In this document: positions 7,930 to 18,825 of the stretch, in pieces | How the letters are laid out: the number at the start of each line of letters is the position of its first letter | How positions within the stretch are numbered: position 1 is the first letter of the stretch | Source of the DNA: Pseudogulbenkiania ferrooxidans 2002 | GTDB lineage: Bacteria > Pseudomonadota > Gammaproteobacteria > Burkholderiales > Chromobacteriaceae | Assembly (NCBI RefSeq): GCF_000174355.1 | Contig: NZ_ACIS01000005.1 | Coordinates: 299,274-363,273 of the forward strand | Reading direction: 5' to 3' | Length of the DNA stretch: 64,000 bases | The notes under the pieces: generated by a model | What the model was told of the DNA's origin: nothing | Database searches by the model: none | Seen by the model: only the letters and a program-made list of their open reading frames with translations | Translations under genes and position numbers: made by a program

Positions 7930-8790
7930 ATGGAACGAGCGCCTGCCACCTTGTCATCGCGACTACCCGCCAGCCTGTCCGCCGGCTGGCATGCGGCCCT
8001 GGAACTGGGCTATGCCCGTCTGCCTGGCCGCACGATTCCGGTGCGGCGCCGCCATGTCGGCCCGTTACGGGTGCAAAAGCACTTTGTCGATGCCACAGGC
8101 GTGTGCCAGCACATCATCGTGCACCCACCCGGCGGCATTGCCGGCGGCGACCGGCTGAGCATTGACGTCTCGTTGGAAGAGGGCGCCGATGTGCTGATCA
8201 CCAGCCCAGGTGCCGCCAAGTGGTACGACGGTTTCGGCCGCTCTGCCAGCCAGTCCGTCACGCTCGCGCTGGCCGACGGCGCCCGGCTGGAATGGCTGCC
8301 GCAGGAAACCATCCTCTACGCCGGGGCGGACGTGAGGCTGGACAGCCGCATCAAGCTCCACGGCGACGCCAGCCTCTTGCTCGGCGACGTGGTCTGCCTC
8401 GGACGACCGGCTTGCGGCGAGCATTTTGACCGCGGGCAATGGCAGCAGCTGGCCGAGATCGAGCGCAACGGCCGGCTGATCTGGTGCGAGCACGCCGTGC
8501 TGCCCGGCGCCAGCCCGCTGCTCGCCTCACCGGTGGGACTGGCCGGCCACAGCGTGGTCGCCACCCTGGTCTGGGCTGGCCCGGCGCTGCCGGACGAACT
8601 GCACCAGGCCGCGCTGGAAGTCGATACCCCCGGCCGGGCCGCCGCCACGCAACTGCCCGAGGTCTGGCTGGCGCGCTTCATCGGCGACTCGGCCGAGGAC
8701 GCGCACCACTGGCTGCGCCATCTACGCGCACTGTTACACCCCTTCACCCACGGCCGTCCGGCGCAATCCCCGCGCATCTGGGCGACCTGA
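7930..8790 (+). CDS. ureD: Urease accessory protein UreD
   Basis: 286 residues. UreD binds apo-urease and, with UreF and UreG, forms the complex that inserts nickel into the active site. Family features: the N-terminal [33 protein letters not shown], the GGIAGGD motif ([15 protein letters not shown]) and the segment [13 protein letters not shown]. The ATG at 7930 is preferred because an upstream in-frame extension would run through the palindrome. First gene of a tightly packed ureDABCEFG-hupE operon. Confidence 0.95.
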   Translation: MERAPATLSSRLPASLSAGWHAALELGYARLPGRTIPVRRRHVGPLRVQKHFVDATGVCQHIIVHPPGGIAGGDRLSIDVSLEEGADVLITSPGAAKWYDGFGRSASQSVTLALADGARLEWLPQETILYAGADVRLDSRIKLHGDASLLLGDVVCLGRPACGEHFDRGQWQQLAEIERNGRLIWCEHAVLPGASPLLASPVGLAGHSVVATLVWAGPALPDELHQAALEVDTPGRAAATQLPEVWLARFIGDSAEDAHHWLRHLRALLHPFTHGRPAQSPRIWAT

Positions 8791-8809
8791 ACCAAACAAC
8801 GGAAAACAC

Positions 8810-9112
8810 ATGGAACTGACACCCCGCGAGAAGGACAAGCTGCTGATCTTCACCGCCGGCTTGCTGGCCGAACGGCGCCGCGCGCGTGGCCTCAAGCTCA
8901 ACTACCCCGAGGCGGTGGCCTTCATCAGCGCCGCCATCATGGAGGGCGCGCGCGACGGCAAGACTGTGGCCGAACTGATGCACTACGGCACCACCTTGCT
9001 GACGCGCGACGAGGTGATGGAGGGCGTGCCGGAGATGATCGGCGAGATTCAGGTCGAGGCGACCTTTCCCGACGGGACCAAGCTCGTGACCGTCCATCAA
9101 CCCATCGTTTAG
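8810..9112 (+). CDS. ureA: Urease subunit gamma
   Basis: 100 residues, the standard length for UreA. Begins [39 protein letters not shown] and contains the family segments [26 protein letters not shown] and [13 protein letters not shown]. Structural subunit of the (alpha-beta-gamma)3 cytoplasmic urease. It is followed by an unusual 154-bp gap before ureB that carries a copy of a dispersed repeat. Confidence 0.97.
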   Translation: MELTPREKDKLLIFTAGLLAERRRARGLKLNYPEAVAFISAAIMEGARDGKTVAELMHYGTTLLTRDEVMEGVPEMIGEIQVEATFPDGTKLVTVHQPIV

Positions 9113-9118
9113 GAAAGG

Positions 9119-9248
9119 GCCATGACCCTGCGGCGCAGGCGCGATCACGGCTTGGGCACTGCTCGGAATCCTCATGTGCACCACGTACATGCCGGTTCCT
9201 GTACGGTGGCCGCACCGTGTTGACGTTTGCGCGCGACAGGTTCTGCCC
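9119..9248. repeat. Degenerate copy (B) of the dispersed palindromic element, inside the urease operon
   Basis: The core CTGCTCGGAATCCTCATGTG...GTACATGCCGGTTCCTG (9159-9201) aligns with the core of the intact element at 22858-23000 at most positions. The right end GCGCGCGACAGGTTCT keeps part of the terminal repeat. The left terminus is eroded. It separates ureA from ureB. Confidence 0.75.
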
Positions 9249-9266
9249 CTCTCCAGGAGAAGACGC

Positions 9267-9568
9267 ATGATTCCCGGACAAATCCTCGCCGCGCCCGGCG
9301 AGATCGAACTCAACGTTGGCCGAAGCACGCTCACGCTGACCGTGGCCAACACCGGCGACCGCCCGATCCAGGTCGGCTCGCACTACCACTTCGCCGAGAC
9401 CAACGATGCGCTCGCCTTCGACCGCGAGGCCGCGCGCGGCTTTCGCCTCAACATCCCGGCCGGCACCGCGGTGCGCTTCGAACCGGGCCAGACGCGCACC
9501 GTCGAGCTGGTCGAACTGGCCGGCGCACGCGTGGTGTACGGCTTCCAGGGCAAGGTGATGGGGGCGCT

Positions 9569-9572
<4 letters not shown>
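9267..9572 (+). CDS. ureB: Urease subunit beta
   Basis: 101 residues: [20 protein letters not shown], then [22 protein letters not shown] and [20 protein letters not shown], all diagnostic of UreB. The start is set by AGGAG upstream and by family length; an ORF extension to 9174 would translate the inserted repeat and is rejected. Its stop overlaps the ureC ATG (ATGA), coupling translation of the two. Confidence 0.97.
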
Positions 9573-11269
<1,697 letters not shown>

Positions 11270-11350
11270 CGGGGATGGGATAAATCTTGCCGGGCGGGCA
11301 AAACGCCGTGTGTCCGACTTGCCACCGGAATGCTACGTGAAGGAGACACC

Positions 11351-11848
11351 ATGCTGGTGATTACTAAGCGCGCCGACGACCCCAGCCACTGGAACGCCGA
11401 GCTTGTCATGAGCTTCGAGCTGCGCAGCAAGAGCCGGCTGCGCACCACCGCCAGTAGCGGCGAAGAGGTCGGCCTGTTCCTTGAGGCCGGCCAGCCGCTG
11501 CGCCACGGCGAGGTACTGCAGGCCGAAGACGGCCGCCGCGTGCGCGTCGTCGCCGCGCCCGAAGCGCTGCTGCACGTCAGCTGCGCTAACCCGCGCGAAC
11601 TGTGCCGTGCCGCCTATCACCTGGGCAACCGCCATGTCCACCTGGAAGTGGGCGAGGGCTGGCTGCGCTTCTTGGACGACGACGTGCTGGCGCAGATGCT
11701 GCTGCAGCTCGGTGCCAGCGTCGAGCGCCTCTCGGCGCCGTTCAACCCCGAGCACGGTGCTTATGGCGGGGGCCATCACCACTCGCACGGCAAGGAGGCG
11801 GCGTTCCAGTACGCCCCCAAGTTGCACCAATACGGGCAGGGCGCATGA
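11351..11848 (+). CDS. ureE: Urease accessory protein UreE (nickel metallochaperone)
   Basis: 165 residues. The N-terminal domain ([32 protein letters not shown]) and the C-terminal metal-binding domain with [12 protein letters not shown] are typical. It ends with a short His-containing tail ([15 protein letters not shown]), much less His-rich than in Klebsiella UreE. The start at 11351 is set by AAGGAGACACC. An 81-bp gap separates it from ureC. Its stop overlaps the ureF start. Confidence 0.95.
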   Translation: MLVITKRADDPSHWNAELVMSFELRSKSRLRTTASSGEEVGLFLEAGQPLRHGEVLQAEDGRRVRVVAAPEALLHVSCANPRELCRAAYHLGNRHVHLEVGEGWLRFLDDDVLAQMLLQLGASVERLSAPFNPEHGAYGGGHHHSHGKEAAFQYAPKLHQYGQGA

Positions 11849-12528
11849 ACGGCGGACTCGCGCTGCTGCAACTGTTGCGGTTGGCCAGCCCCAGCCTGCC
11901 GATCGGTGCCTACAGCTATTCGCAAGGGCTGGAAAGTGCGCTCGATCTCGGTCTGGTGACGGATGCCACCAGCGCCCGCCAGTGGCTGCATGACGTACTG
12001 CACGGGCCGCTCAGCCACTTCGAAGCGGTGCTGCTGGTGCAGGCGTGCCGCGCCTTGGTGGGCGCCGACGAAGCGAGGCTCGATGCCATCAACCAGCGCC
12101 TGCTAGCCAGCCGCGACAGCCGCGAACTGCGGCAGGAAACCGAGCAGATGGGCTACTCGCTGCGCCAGCTGCTCGCCGCGCTGCCCGAGAGCCAAAACCA
12201 GCCCTGGCCTTCCACCCTGGCCGACGCCCCGGTGGCGGTGCCGGTCGCGTGGGCGGTGGCGGCACGCACGCTGGGGTTGGCCGAAGACGCCGCGGTGACG
12301 GGCTACCTGTGGGGCTGGCTGGAAAACCAGGTGATGGTGTTGCTCAAGGCCATGCCGATGGGGCAGACCGCCGGCCAGCGGCTGCTGTCGGCGCTGCTGC
12401 CGGAACTGGCCGTCGCCGTGCAAACGGCACGCACACTGCCCGAAGACGAACTCAGCAACTTCGCCCCCGGCCTCGCCTGGGTGGCGATGAAACACGAAAC
12501 GCAGTACAGCCGGCTGTTCCGGTCTTGA
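11845..12528 (+). CDS. ureF: Urease accessory protein UreF
   Basis: 227 residues. Family motifs: [24 protein letters not shown] near the N-terminus, [11 protein letters not shown] in the middle, and [12 protein letters not shown] and [11 protein letters not shown] in the C-terminal half. All-helical protein that bridges UreD and UreG in the nickel-insertion complex. Starts with an ATGA overlap on ureE. Confidence 0.95.
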   Translation: MNGGLALLQLLRLASPSLPIGAYSYSQGLESALDLGLVTDATSARQWLHDVLHGPLSHFEAVLLVQACRALVGADEARLDAINQRLLASRDSRELRQETEQMGYSLRQLLAALPESQNQPWPSTLADAPVAVPVAWAVAARTLGLAEDAAVTGYLWGWLENQVMVLLKAMPMGQTAGQRLLSALLPELAVAVQTARTLPEDELSNFAPGLAWVAMKHETQYSRLFRS

Positions 12529-12547
12529 GAATCTGAAGGAGAACATC

Positions 12548-13183
12548 ATGCAAAAAGCCCCTCTGCGCGTCGGCATCGGCGGTCCGGTCGGTTCCGGCAA
12601 GACCCATCTCACCTGGGCGCTGTGCAAAGCGTTACGCGATATCTATAATGTCGCCGCCGTTACCAATGACATCTACACCCAGGAAGACGCGCAATTTCTG
12701 GTGAAGAATGAAGCCCTGTCGCCCGACCGCATCATCGGCGTGGAAACCGGCGGTTGTCCGCACACCGCGATCCGCGAAGACGCCTCGATCAACCTCGAAG
12801 CCGTGGCCAGGCTCAACGCCCGCCACCCCTGCCTCGACGTGATCTTCATCGAAAGCGGCGGCGACAACCTAGCCGCCACCTTCAGCCCGGAACTGTCCGA
12901 CCTGACGATCTACGTCATCGACGTCTCGGCCGGCGACAAGATTCCGCGCAAGGGCGGGCCGGGCATCTGCAAGTCCGATCTCCTGGTGATCAACAAGATC
13001 GATCTCGCTCCGCTGGTTGGCGCCTCGCTGGAGGTGATGGAGCACGACGCCAAAAAGATGCGCGGCGAGCGGCCGTTCGTGTTTTCCAATCTCAAGAGCG
13101 GGCAGGGGCTGCAGGACATCATTCGCTTCATCGAAGACAAAGGCATGCTGACACTTAACAAGGAAGGAACCACCCATGCGTAA
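12548..13183 (+). CDS. ureG: Urease accessory GTPase UreG
   Basis: 211 residues. SIMIBI-class GTPase that powers nickel delivery. P-loop [11 protein letters not shown] (about residues 12-22), the nickel-binding motif CPH in [15 protein letters not shown], the Walker-B-like [15 protein letters not shown] and the guanine-specificity motif NKIDL are present. Its last codons overlap the hupE start, where AAGGAAGG serves as ribosome-binding site. Confidence 0.98.
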   Translation: MQKAPLRVGIGGPVGSGKTHLTWALCKALRDIYNVAAVTNDIYTQEDAQFLVKNEALSPDRIIGVETGGCPHTAIREDASINLEAVARLNARHPCLDVIFIESGGDNLAATFSPELSDLTIYVIDVSAGDKIPRKGGPGICKSDLLVINKIDLAPLVGASLEVMEHDAKKMRGERPFVFSNLKSGQGLQDIIRFIEDKGMLTLNKEGTTHA

Positions 13184-13760
13184 ACACTCCCTGATCCCGG
13201 CAGCGCTGCTGCTGGCCCTGAGCGCCGCCGCCCAGGCCCACCCCGGCCACGGCGTCAGCGGCCTGGACAGTGGTTTCGTCCACCCGTTCTCGGGCCTGGA
13301 CCACCTGCTGACGATGCTGGCCGTCGGCCTGTGGTCGTGGCAGATCGGCGGCTCCGCGCGCTGGCACGGTCCGCTGACCTTCATGCTGATGCTGGCCGTG
13401 GGCGGCGCACTGGGCTGGGCCGGCTTGGCCGTGCCCGGGCTGGAAACCGGCATCGCCGCCTCGGTGGTGGCCACCGGCATGCTGGTCGCCTTCGCCGCGC
13501 AGCCGGGTCGTACCGCCGCGCTCGCCGTGATCGGCGCCTTCGCCGTGCTGCACGGCATGGCGCATGGCCTGGAAATGCCGGGCAACGTCTCGGGCCTGGC
13601 GTATGCCGCCGGTTTCGTGCTGGCCTCCGGCCTGCTGCACGCCGCCGGTCTGCTCTTGGGTGCCGGCCAGGCGCGCGTGCGCGCCAGCCGCCTGCTGGTG
13701 CGCGGCGCCGGCGTGGCGATCTCGGCCAGCGGCGTGGCCCTCTTGGCCGGATGGGTCTAA
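13176..13760 (+). CDS. HupE/UreJ-family nickel permease
   Basis: 194 residues. A cleavable leader ([21 protein letters not shown]) precedes [32 protein letters not shown], the HPxxGLDH signature of HupE/UreJ proteins. A second HGMAHGLE motif and about six membrane helices follow. Supplies nickel for urease across the inner membrane. Last gene of the operon, which is followed by a diverged repeat and a terminator. Confidence 0.92.
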   Translation: MRKHSLIPAALLLALSAAAQAHPGHGVSGLDSGFVHPFSGLDHLLTMLAVGLWSWQIGGSARWHGPLTFMLMLAVGGALGWAGLAVPGLETGIAASVVATGMLVAFAAQPGRTAALAVIGAFAVLHGMAHGLEMPGNVSGLAYAAGFVLASGLLHAAGLLLGAGQARVRASRLLVRGAGVAISASGVALLAGWV

Positions 13761-13901
13761 GAACCGGTTTACGATCGGCTGCGCTTCGGCGATTCGGCGT
13801 TAAAAACGTCTTCGGGATATTCGTTTACCACGTGTAAACGCCGCTTCCTCCGCCGTTTTTGCCTTGCCTCGCCCTAGCTTGCGTGATCGTAAACAGGCGC
13901 C
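13760..13901. repeat. Diverged copy (D) of the dispersed palindromic element
   Basis: Starts at the last base of the hupE stop codon with AGAACCGGTTTACGATC and ends GATCGTAAACAGGCGCC. The ends are imperfect inverted repeats matching those of the intact copy at 22858-23000. The interior TCGGGATATTCGTTTACC...CCGCTTCCTCCGC keeps the same spacing as the intact core, with compensating changes that preserve the central dyad. Confidence 0.65.
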
Positions 13902-13926
13902 ACACCCACCCGTCCAACACCACAGA

Positions 13927-13951
13927 ACGCCCCGGCATGGGGCGTCTTTTT
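13927..13951 (+). terminator. Terminator of the urease operon
   Basis: A 7-bp GC stem (ACGCCCC at 13927-13933 paired with GGGGCGT at 13939-13945, loop GGCAT) is followed by CTTTTT. It lies about 165 bp past the hupE stop, beyond repeat copy D, and before the hipB operators. Confidence 0.75.
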
Positions 13952-13975
13952 ATGCTCACATGCCAGAATAAGAAC

Positions 13976-14015
13976 AACCTATTGGTCCAAAAGTCGCGAT
14001 TTGGGACAATAGATT
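13976..14015. promoter_or_regulatory. HipB-type operator O1
   Basis: Half-site AACCTATTGGTCCA (13976-13989), a 12-bp spacer, then TGGGACAATAGATT (14002-14015), whose complement matches at 11 of 14 positions. Same half-site sequence and same 12-bp spacing as the operator at 14095-14134. Confidence 0.65.
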
Positions 14016-14094
14016 GATACAAGCATCGCCGGGCAGCGTACCGCACCCTAGCGCACGACGTGGAGCCGTCACACCACAGGACATGGAAAAGACC

Positions 14095-14134
14095 AACCTA
14101 TTAGTCCATAATCAGCCAATTGGACCAATAGGTT
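14095..14134. promoter_or_regulatory. HipB-type operator O2
   Basis: AACCTATTAGTCCA (14095-14108), a 12-bp spacer and TGGACCAATAGGTT (14121-14134) form an inverted repeat matching at 13 of 14 positions. It ends 7 bp before the hipB ATG, so a bound antitoxin would block initiation. HipB autorepression at paired operators is established in E. coli with a different sequence. Confidence 0.75.
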
Positions 14135-14141
14135 GAACTTC

Positions 14142-14432
14142 ATGCCAAAACGCAACCTGCTCAAGCTGAGCCCGCTCCCGATAGAGGCCCGGTTCGCCCT
14201 GGAGGCCTTGGGCGAGCGCATTACCCAGGCCAGAAAGGAGCGCCGCCTCTCGCAACGCGAAGTCGCCGAGATGCTCGGCATCTCCAAGACCACCTACGTC
14301 TCCATCGAACACGGCCGCGACTCGGCGCAGATCGGGCACTACGCCCGGGCGGTCTGGCTGCTCGACGTGCCGGGCACCTTCCTGCCGGTGCCGGAAGACG
14401 ACGTTCTGGCGCTGGAGAAGGGGAAACCATGA
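14142..14432 (+). CDS. hipB: HipB-type antitoxin, XRE-family repressor
   Basis: 96 residues. The helix-turn-helix is at about residues 25-75: ALGERITQARKERRLSQREVAEMLGISKTTYVSIEHGR. Expected to neutralise HipA and repress its own operon. The ATG at 14142 is chosen; a TTG three codons upstream is possible. No clear ribosome-binding site is visible and an operator lies immediately upstream. Overlaps hipA by 4 nt (ATGA). Confidence 0.88.
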   Translation: MPKRNLLKLSPLPIEARFALEALGERITQARKERRLSQREVAEMLGISKTTYVSIEHGRDSAQIGHYARAVWLLDVPGTFLPVPEDDVLALEKGKP

Positions 14433-15733
14433 GCGATGCACCGGTCCACGTCTGGCTGCCCGGTCAGGCCGTCTCGTCGCTGGCGGGGGCGTTCACGCTC
14501 GATGCCAGGGTCTCCCGCTTCCACTACGACGACGGCTACCGCGAGCAGGGCGGCCCCTCGCTGGCGCCGGACATGCCCGTCAGCAAGTCCACCCACAAGA
14601 TCGCCGGCCGGGACCCGATTTTCCCGATCATGCTCGACAGCGGGCCCGACGACTGGGGTCACATGCTGCTCGAGCGCCGCCTGGAAAGAGAAGTATCGCG
14701 TCTCGACGCCCTGACCCTGGGGCCCGCCGATGGCGCGGGGAACATCGTGCTCGGCCATCTGACCCCGGAACGATTCGAGACGATGTCGATCGAGGCGTTC
14801 CAGGCCGTGCTGGCCGACCTGCCGGAGGCACAGGACCCGGCGAGCCAGCGGCACCGGGAGCGCGTCATGCAGTCGGTGTTCCAGGGCACCAGCCTGGGCG
14901 GCGCCAAGCCGAAACTGACCCTCGAGCGAAACGGCGTGCAATACATCGCCAAGTTTCCCGAGCGCGGCGACGATCCCTTCCTGCCGCAACTGGAACTGGC
15001 CATGCTGCGCCTGGCGCGTGACTGCGGCATCGACGCCTGTGAGGCGGAAGTGATCGAACCGGCGCCGCATCGCTACGCGCTGCTGGTCAAACGCTTCGAC
15101 CGTCACGCGCAGGGCACGGGATTCGCCCGCACCGGCTATGTCAGCGCCTGGTCCGTCGCCCGGCTGGATCAGCATCAGGAGAAGAGGGAAGACCAGGCCT
15201 TATTGGCCACCCGGGGCTTTACCCCGGCCATGTACGCGCGCAGCTACGTGGCGCTGGCCGGCCACATGATGCGTTGGTGCGGGGGCGGCGAGCGCTACCG
15301 CGCCAACCTCCGTGAACTGTGGCGGCGGATCGTTTTCAACTCCCTGATCCGCAACACCGACGACCACCCGCGCAACCACGGCCTGCTGTGCGACAGCATG
15401 GACCCGCACCAATGGGGACTGTCGCCGGCCTTCGACATGGTGGCGCAACGCTCCGCCGGCATCGTGCCGAGCCACGCCATGGCCTACCTGTTCGACGAGC
15501 CCACGCGCGGCAGGAAGCACGCGCAGCGCCGGCTCGTGAGCGCCTCCAGCCGTGCCGACCTACTTCTCGCCGCCACGCTGCACTACGGCTATGAACGGCA
15601 CGAGGCGGAAAGCGTTCTTGATGAAATGCGGGGGCTGGTGCGGGGCAAGTGGCGGGAGTATCTGATTAGCGCGGGGATGCCGGCCGAGGAAACCGACCGT
15701 TATGCAAAAACATTGGGGCTGGATTTCGATTGA
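14429..15733 (+). CDS. hipA: HipA-type serine/threonine kinase toxin
   Basis: 434 residues, normal for HipA. Order: N-terminal subdomain, the Gly-rich SLGGAKPKLTL loop, VQYIAKFP strand with the ATP-contacting lysine, catalytic loop NTDDHPRNHGLL (around residues 309-320) and the metal-binding LSPAFDMV. All kinase residues appear intact. E. coli HipA phosphorylates GltX and causes growth arrest; the target here is unproven. The operon lies between urease and aromatic degradation genes with a terminator on each side, a typical accessory insertion. Confidence 0.92.
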   Translation: MSDAPVHVWLPGQAVSSLAGAFTLDARVSRFHYDDGYREQGGPSLAPDMPVSKSTHKIAGRDPIFPIMLDSGPDDWGHMLLERRLEREVSRLDALTLGPADGAGNIVLGHLTPERFETMSIEAFQAVLADLPEAQDPASQRHRERVMQSVFQGTSLGGAKPKLTLERNGVQYIAKFPERGDDPFLPQLELAMLRLARDCGIDACEAEVIEPAPHRYALLVKRFDRHAQGTGFARTGYVSAWSVARLDQHQEKREDQALLATRGFTPAMYARSYVALAGHMMRWCGGGERYRANLRELWRRIVFNSLIRNTDDHPRNHGLLCDSMDPHQWGLSPAFDMVAQRSAGIVPSHAMAYLFDEPTRGRKHAQRRLVSASSRADLLLAATLHYGYERHEAESVLDEMRGLVRGKWREYLISAGMPAEETDRYAKTLGLDFD

Positions 15734-15758
15734 GCGTCACGCTTGCTTGAGTCCCGGG

Positions 15759-15775
15759 AGCCCCGCCGGGCTTTT
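15759..15775 (+). terminator. Probable terminator after hipA
   Basis: Stem AGCCC/GGGCT with loop CGCC followed by TTTTCC, 26 bp past the hipA stop. Short stem, so moderate strength. Confidence 0.55.
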
Positions 15776-15939
15776 CCTGGCATGGAGCCCATTGTCGTGG
15801 TCATGCAGGCGCCACAACCGGCAACGCCTTACTCATCAAGGTATTGCATGAGCACAATGCCGGCATGAATATCACGTGCTAATACGGACCCGGCCGGTTC
15901 GCTTACTCGCGGTCAGCTTCATAGGGAGGGATAAGGAAA

Positions 15940-16458
15940 GTGGCAAATACCGAGCATTTCCCCGCCGAAGGCGGTTGTGACTGTCGACACGTTCGCTATC
16001 GCATCGAAACCGCGCCACTGGTCGTGCACTGCTGCCACTGCCGCTGGTGCCAGAGAGAGAGCGGGGCCTCCTTCGCCCTCAATGCCATGATTGAAGCCGA
16101 CCGAGTCACGCACTTGTCTGGCGAGCCTGAGGTTGTCGACACCCCATCGGCAAGCGGCCAGGGGCAAAAGATTGCTCGATGCCCCAGGTGCCACGTGGCG
16201 GTGTGGAGCAGCTATGCCGGTTCGGGGCCGATACTGCGCTTTGTGCGTGTCGGCACATTGGACAATCCCGACGTGCTCCCGCCGGACATCCATATCTACA
16301 CCTCAACGAAGCAGCCCTGGGTCATCATTCCGGATACCGTGCCGTCCTTTACCGAGTACTACGATCGCGCGCAGTACTGGTCAGCGGCGAGCCTGGAGCG
16401 GCGCCTGGCGATACTCCCACAGATTCAGGCTTATCAAGCCGGGCGTCAGCGGGCCTAA
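15940..16458 (+). CDS. GFA-family (glutathione-dependent formaldehyde-activating-like) zinc protein
   Basis: 172 residues with GTG start preceded by a purine-rich AGGGAGGGATAAGGAAA. Zinc-binding cysteines follow the GFA pattern: GGCDCRHVRY, then HCCHCRWCQRESGASFA, then ARCPRCHVAVWSSY. GFA proteins include Gfa, which speeds formaldehyde-glutathione adduct formation, but most members have unknown substrates. It is flanked by hipA and the convergent gentisate operon and stands alone. Confidence 0.85.
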   Translation: MANTEHFPAEGGCDCRHVRYRIETAPLVVHCCHCRWCQRESGASFALNAMIEADRVTHLSGEPEVVDTPSASGQGQKIARCPRCHVAVWSSYAGSGPILRFVRVGTLDNPDVLPPDIHIYTSTKQPWVIIPDTVPSFTEYYDRAQYWSAASLERRLAILPQIQAYQAGRQRA

Positions 16459-16603
16459 TTGGCGGGCCATCTCGACTTCGTGGCATTCCCTGTGCGCCGC
16501 GTCGCGCACCACGTCGCCGGTCTCGGTTAATAGCGCAAGCATGAAGCTGGAGCCACACGCTCTCGCAGGCTTTGGGCTTGGCTGAAGCGCCGCGGGCAGG
16601 TGA

Positions 16604-16634
16604 GGCGGAGGCTTCCTCTTGGGAAGCCTCCGCC
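16604..16634. terminator. Strong stem-loop between GFA gene and gentisate operon
   Basis: Perfect 13-bp stem GGCGGAGGCTTCC (16604-16616) with its complement (16622-16634) and a 5-nt loop, 7 bp beyond the stop of the convergent transporter gene. There is no T-run on either strand, so it may stabilise 3' ends or act with Rho and is not a classical intrinsic terminator. Confidence 0.5.
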
Positions 16635-16641
16635 CCGCCGA

Positions 16642-17997
16642 TTACGAGGCCAGCGAGCCGGCGGCGTTCACCTTGACCGCCTCATGCGCCTCGACCCGGC
16701 TCTTGACCCGCCCCAGCGAGCCGATCGCCACCGCCGCGATCAGCGCCGGCACCGCCAGCAGGCTCAGGATCACGCCCATGTCGAGCTGCATCGCCATCAA
16801 CCAGCCGCCGGACAGCGACCCCACCACCGAACCGCAACGACCCACGGCGTTGGCGTAGCTCACCCCGGTGGCGCGGTTGCTGGTCGGGTAGAAGGCGGCG
16901 GCCAGGGCGTTGGCCCCCACTTGCGAACCGCTGACGCAGAACCCCACCCCGAACACCGCCAGCACCAGGAGCCAGAGCTGGCCGGCGCTGGCGCCGCACA
17001 GGGTCACGAAGACGGCGCCGATCACGTAGGTGACCGCCAGGGTACGGCAGGCGCCGAAACGGTCCATCAGTCGCCCCAGCAGAATGGCGCCGAGGGTGCC
17101 GCCGATCTGGAAGGTGGCGGTGACCCACGAGGCGCGGCTCAGGCTGGCGCCGGTGTTGTGCAGCAGGGTCGGCAGCCAGCTCGAGATCAGATAGATGATC
17201 AACAGGCTCATGAAGAAGCTCACCCACAGCAGCACGGTGCCGACGGCGAACGGAGCGCGGAACAGCTCGCGGACCGGCGCCTGGTCGCTGGCTTCGTGCG
17301 CGGTCAGCTCCGGGTGGGACGACTGGGCCGGCGCCAGACGCGCCACGACGGCGTCGATCGCGGCCTGCGGACGGCGCTTCAGCACCAGGAAACGCAGCGA
17401 TTCCGGCAGGCTGCGGAGCAGCACCGGCACCAGCAGCAAGGGCAGCACGCCGCCCAAGAACAGCACGCCGCGCCAGCCGAAGCTGGCCAGGATCTGCGCC
17501 GAAGCCAGGCCGCCCAGGGCCGAGCCCACGGTGAAGCCGCAGAACATCAGCGTGACCAGGCTGGAGCGGCGCGCGCCCGGGCAATACTCGGAGGTCAGCG
17601 TGATGGCGTTGGGCATGGCGCCGCCCAGGCCCAGGCCGGTGAGAAAGCGCAGCACGATGAGCCAGGTGAGGTCCGGTGCCGCGGTCGAGGCCAGGCTGGC
17701 CAGACCGAAGAAGGCCACGGACAGCACCAGGATGGTCTTGCGCCCGACCCGGTCGGCCAGCGGGCCGAACAGCAGGGCGCCCGCCATCAGGCCGAACAGG
17801 CCGGCGCCGAACAGCGGGGCGAGCGCCGCCGCCGTCAAATGCCATTCCTCGCGGATGGCCGGGGCGATGAAGCCGATGGCGGCGGTGTCGAAGCCGTCGA
17901 CCGCCACCACCAGAAAGCAGAGCCAGAGAATGCCGCGTTGCAGCCGTGAAAATGGCAGGGCATCGATGAAGTGCTGGACGTCCAGAGAGGCGCGCAT
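16642..17997 (-). CDS. MFS aromatic acid:H+ symporter (AAHS family)
   Basis: 451 residues with 12 predicted membrane helices. The AAHS signature DGFDTAAIGFIAPAI lies in helix 1, followed by GPLADRVGRKTILVLS between helices 2 and 3 and GLGLGGAMPNAITLTSEYCPGARRSS in helix 4. Related to GenK, MhbT and BenK. As the last cistron of the 3-hydroxybenzoate/gentisate operon it most likely imports 3-hydroxybenzoate or gentisate. AGGAGATAACCC precedes the ATG. Confidence 0.9.
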   Translation of the reverse strand: MRASLDVQHFIDALPFSRLQRGILWLCFLVVAVDGFDTAAIGFIAPAIREEWHLTAAALAPLFGAGLFGLMAGALLFGPLADRVGRKTILVLSVAFFGLASLASTAAPDLTWLIVLRFLTGLGLGGAMPNAITLTSEYCPGARRSSLVTLMFCGFTVGSALGGLASAQILASFGWRGVLFLGGVLPLLLVPVLLRSLPESLRFLVLKRRPQAAIDAVVARLAPAQSSHPELTAHEASDQAPVRELFRAPFAVGTVLLWVSFFMSLLIIYLISSWLPTLLHNTGASLSRASWVTATFQIGGTLGAILLGRLMDRFGACRTLAVTYVIGAVFVTLCGASAGQLWLLVLAVFGVGFCVSGSQVGANALAAAFYPTSNRATGVSYANAVGRCGSVVGSLSGGWLMAMQLDMGVILSLLAVPALIAAVAIGSLGRVKSRVEAHEAVKVNAAGSLAS

Positions 17998-18081
17998 GGG
18001 TTATCTCCTGAGTAGTGTGTGGGCGGCGCGTCGTGCACGCCGCTTCCGTTTTTGTTGTCGTGCGAATGCGGGATTGAGGGA

Positions 18082-18786
18082 TCAGGCCACCTTGACCGTG
18101 ATCGGGGCCAGGCCGTCGACGCGGGCCACCATGGTCTGGCCGCGCTCGATCGCGCCCACGCCTTCCGGCGTGCCGGTGAAGATCAGGTCGCCCGGCTGCA
18201 GTTCGAACAGGGTGGAGAGGTTGGCGATGGTCTCGCTCACCGACCAGATCAGGTGGGTCAGGTCGCTCTTCTGGCGGGTTTCGCCGTCCACGGTCAGCAC
18301 GATCTCGCCGGCAGTGATCTCGCCGACGTTATCGCGCGCGCTGAGGACGCCGATCGGTGCGGAGTAGTCGAAGGCCTTGCCCACTTCCCACGGGCGGCCC
18401 ATCTCGCGCATCTTCATCTGCAGGTCGCGGCGGGTCATGTCGAGGCCGACGGCGTAACCGAAGATATGGCTGGCGGCGTCTTCCACGGCGATGTCCTTGC
18501 CGCCCTTGCCGATTGCCACCACCAGCTCGATCTCGTAGTGGTAGTTGCTGGTCTGGGTCGGGTAGGGGATGGTCACGGTTTCACCAGCGGCCACCGGCAC
18601 GACCGATTCCGGATCGTTCGGCTTGCAGAAGAAGAACGGCGGCTCGCGGTCCGGGTCGAAGCCCATTTCGCGGGCGTGGGCGGCGTAGTTGCGGCCGACG
18701 CAGTAGACGCGGCGCACCGGGAACAGCTCGGACGAACCGTCGACGGGCAGGCCGACGGTGGCAACGGGGGTGAACAGGTAACTCAT
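18082..18786 (-). CDS. nagK: Fumarylpyruvate hydrolase (FAH family)
   Basis: 234 residues. FAH-fold hydrolase that splits fumarylpyruvate to fumarate and pyruvate, the last step of the gentisate pathway. Family signatures: [17 protein letters not shown] at the N-terminus, the metal-binding [15 protein letters not shown] (E-x-E) and [14 protein letters not shown], and [15 protein letters not shown] near the C-terminus. Context beside a maleylpyruvate isomerase supports fumarylpyruvate over fumarylacetoacetate. Confidence 0.9.
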   Translation of the reverse strand: MSYLFTPVATVGLPVDGSSELFPVRRVYCVGRNYAAHAREMGFDPDREPPFFFCKPNDPESVVPVAAGETVTIPYPTQTSNYHYEIELVVAIGKGGKDIAVEDAASHIFGYAVGLDMTRRDLQMKMREMGRPWEVGKAFDYSAPIGVLSARDNVGEITAGEIVLTVDGETRQKSDLTHLIWSVSETIANLSTLFELQPGDLIFTGTPEGVGAIERGQTMVARVDGLAPITVKVA

Positions 18787-18825
18787 GGTGGTCTCTTCCT
18801 GGTTTGATGTGGATCAGGGTCGGGT

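Noticed and set aside
14142-15733. hipBA as part of a larger defence island
   Set aside because: The neighbours are urease genes on one side and a GFA protein plus gentisate genes on the other; no restriction, CRISPR or abortive-infection genes are present.
16600-17949. 449-codon ORF on the plus strand
   Set aside because: Antisense to the AAHS transporter; composition dominated by Gln, Arg, His and Gly with no domain.
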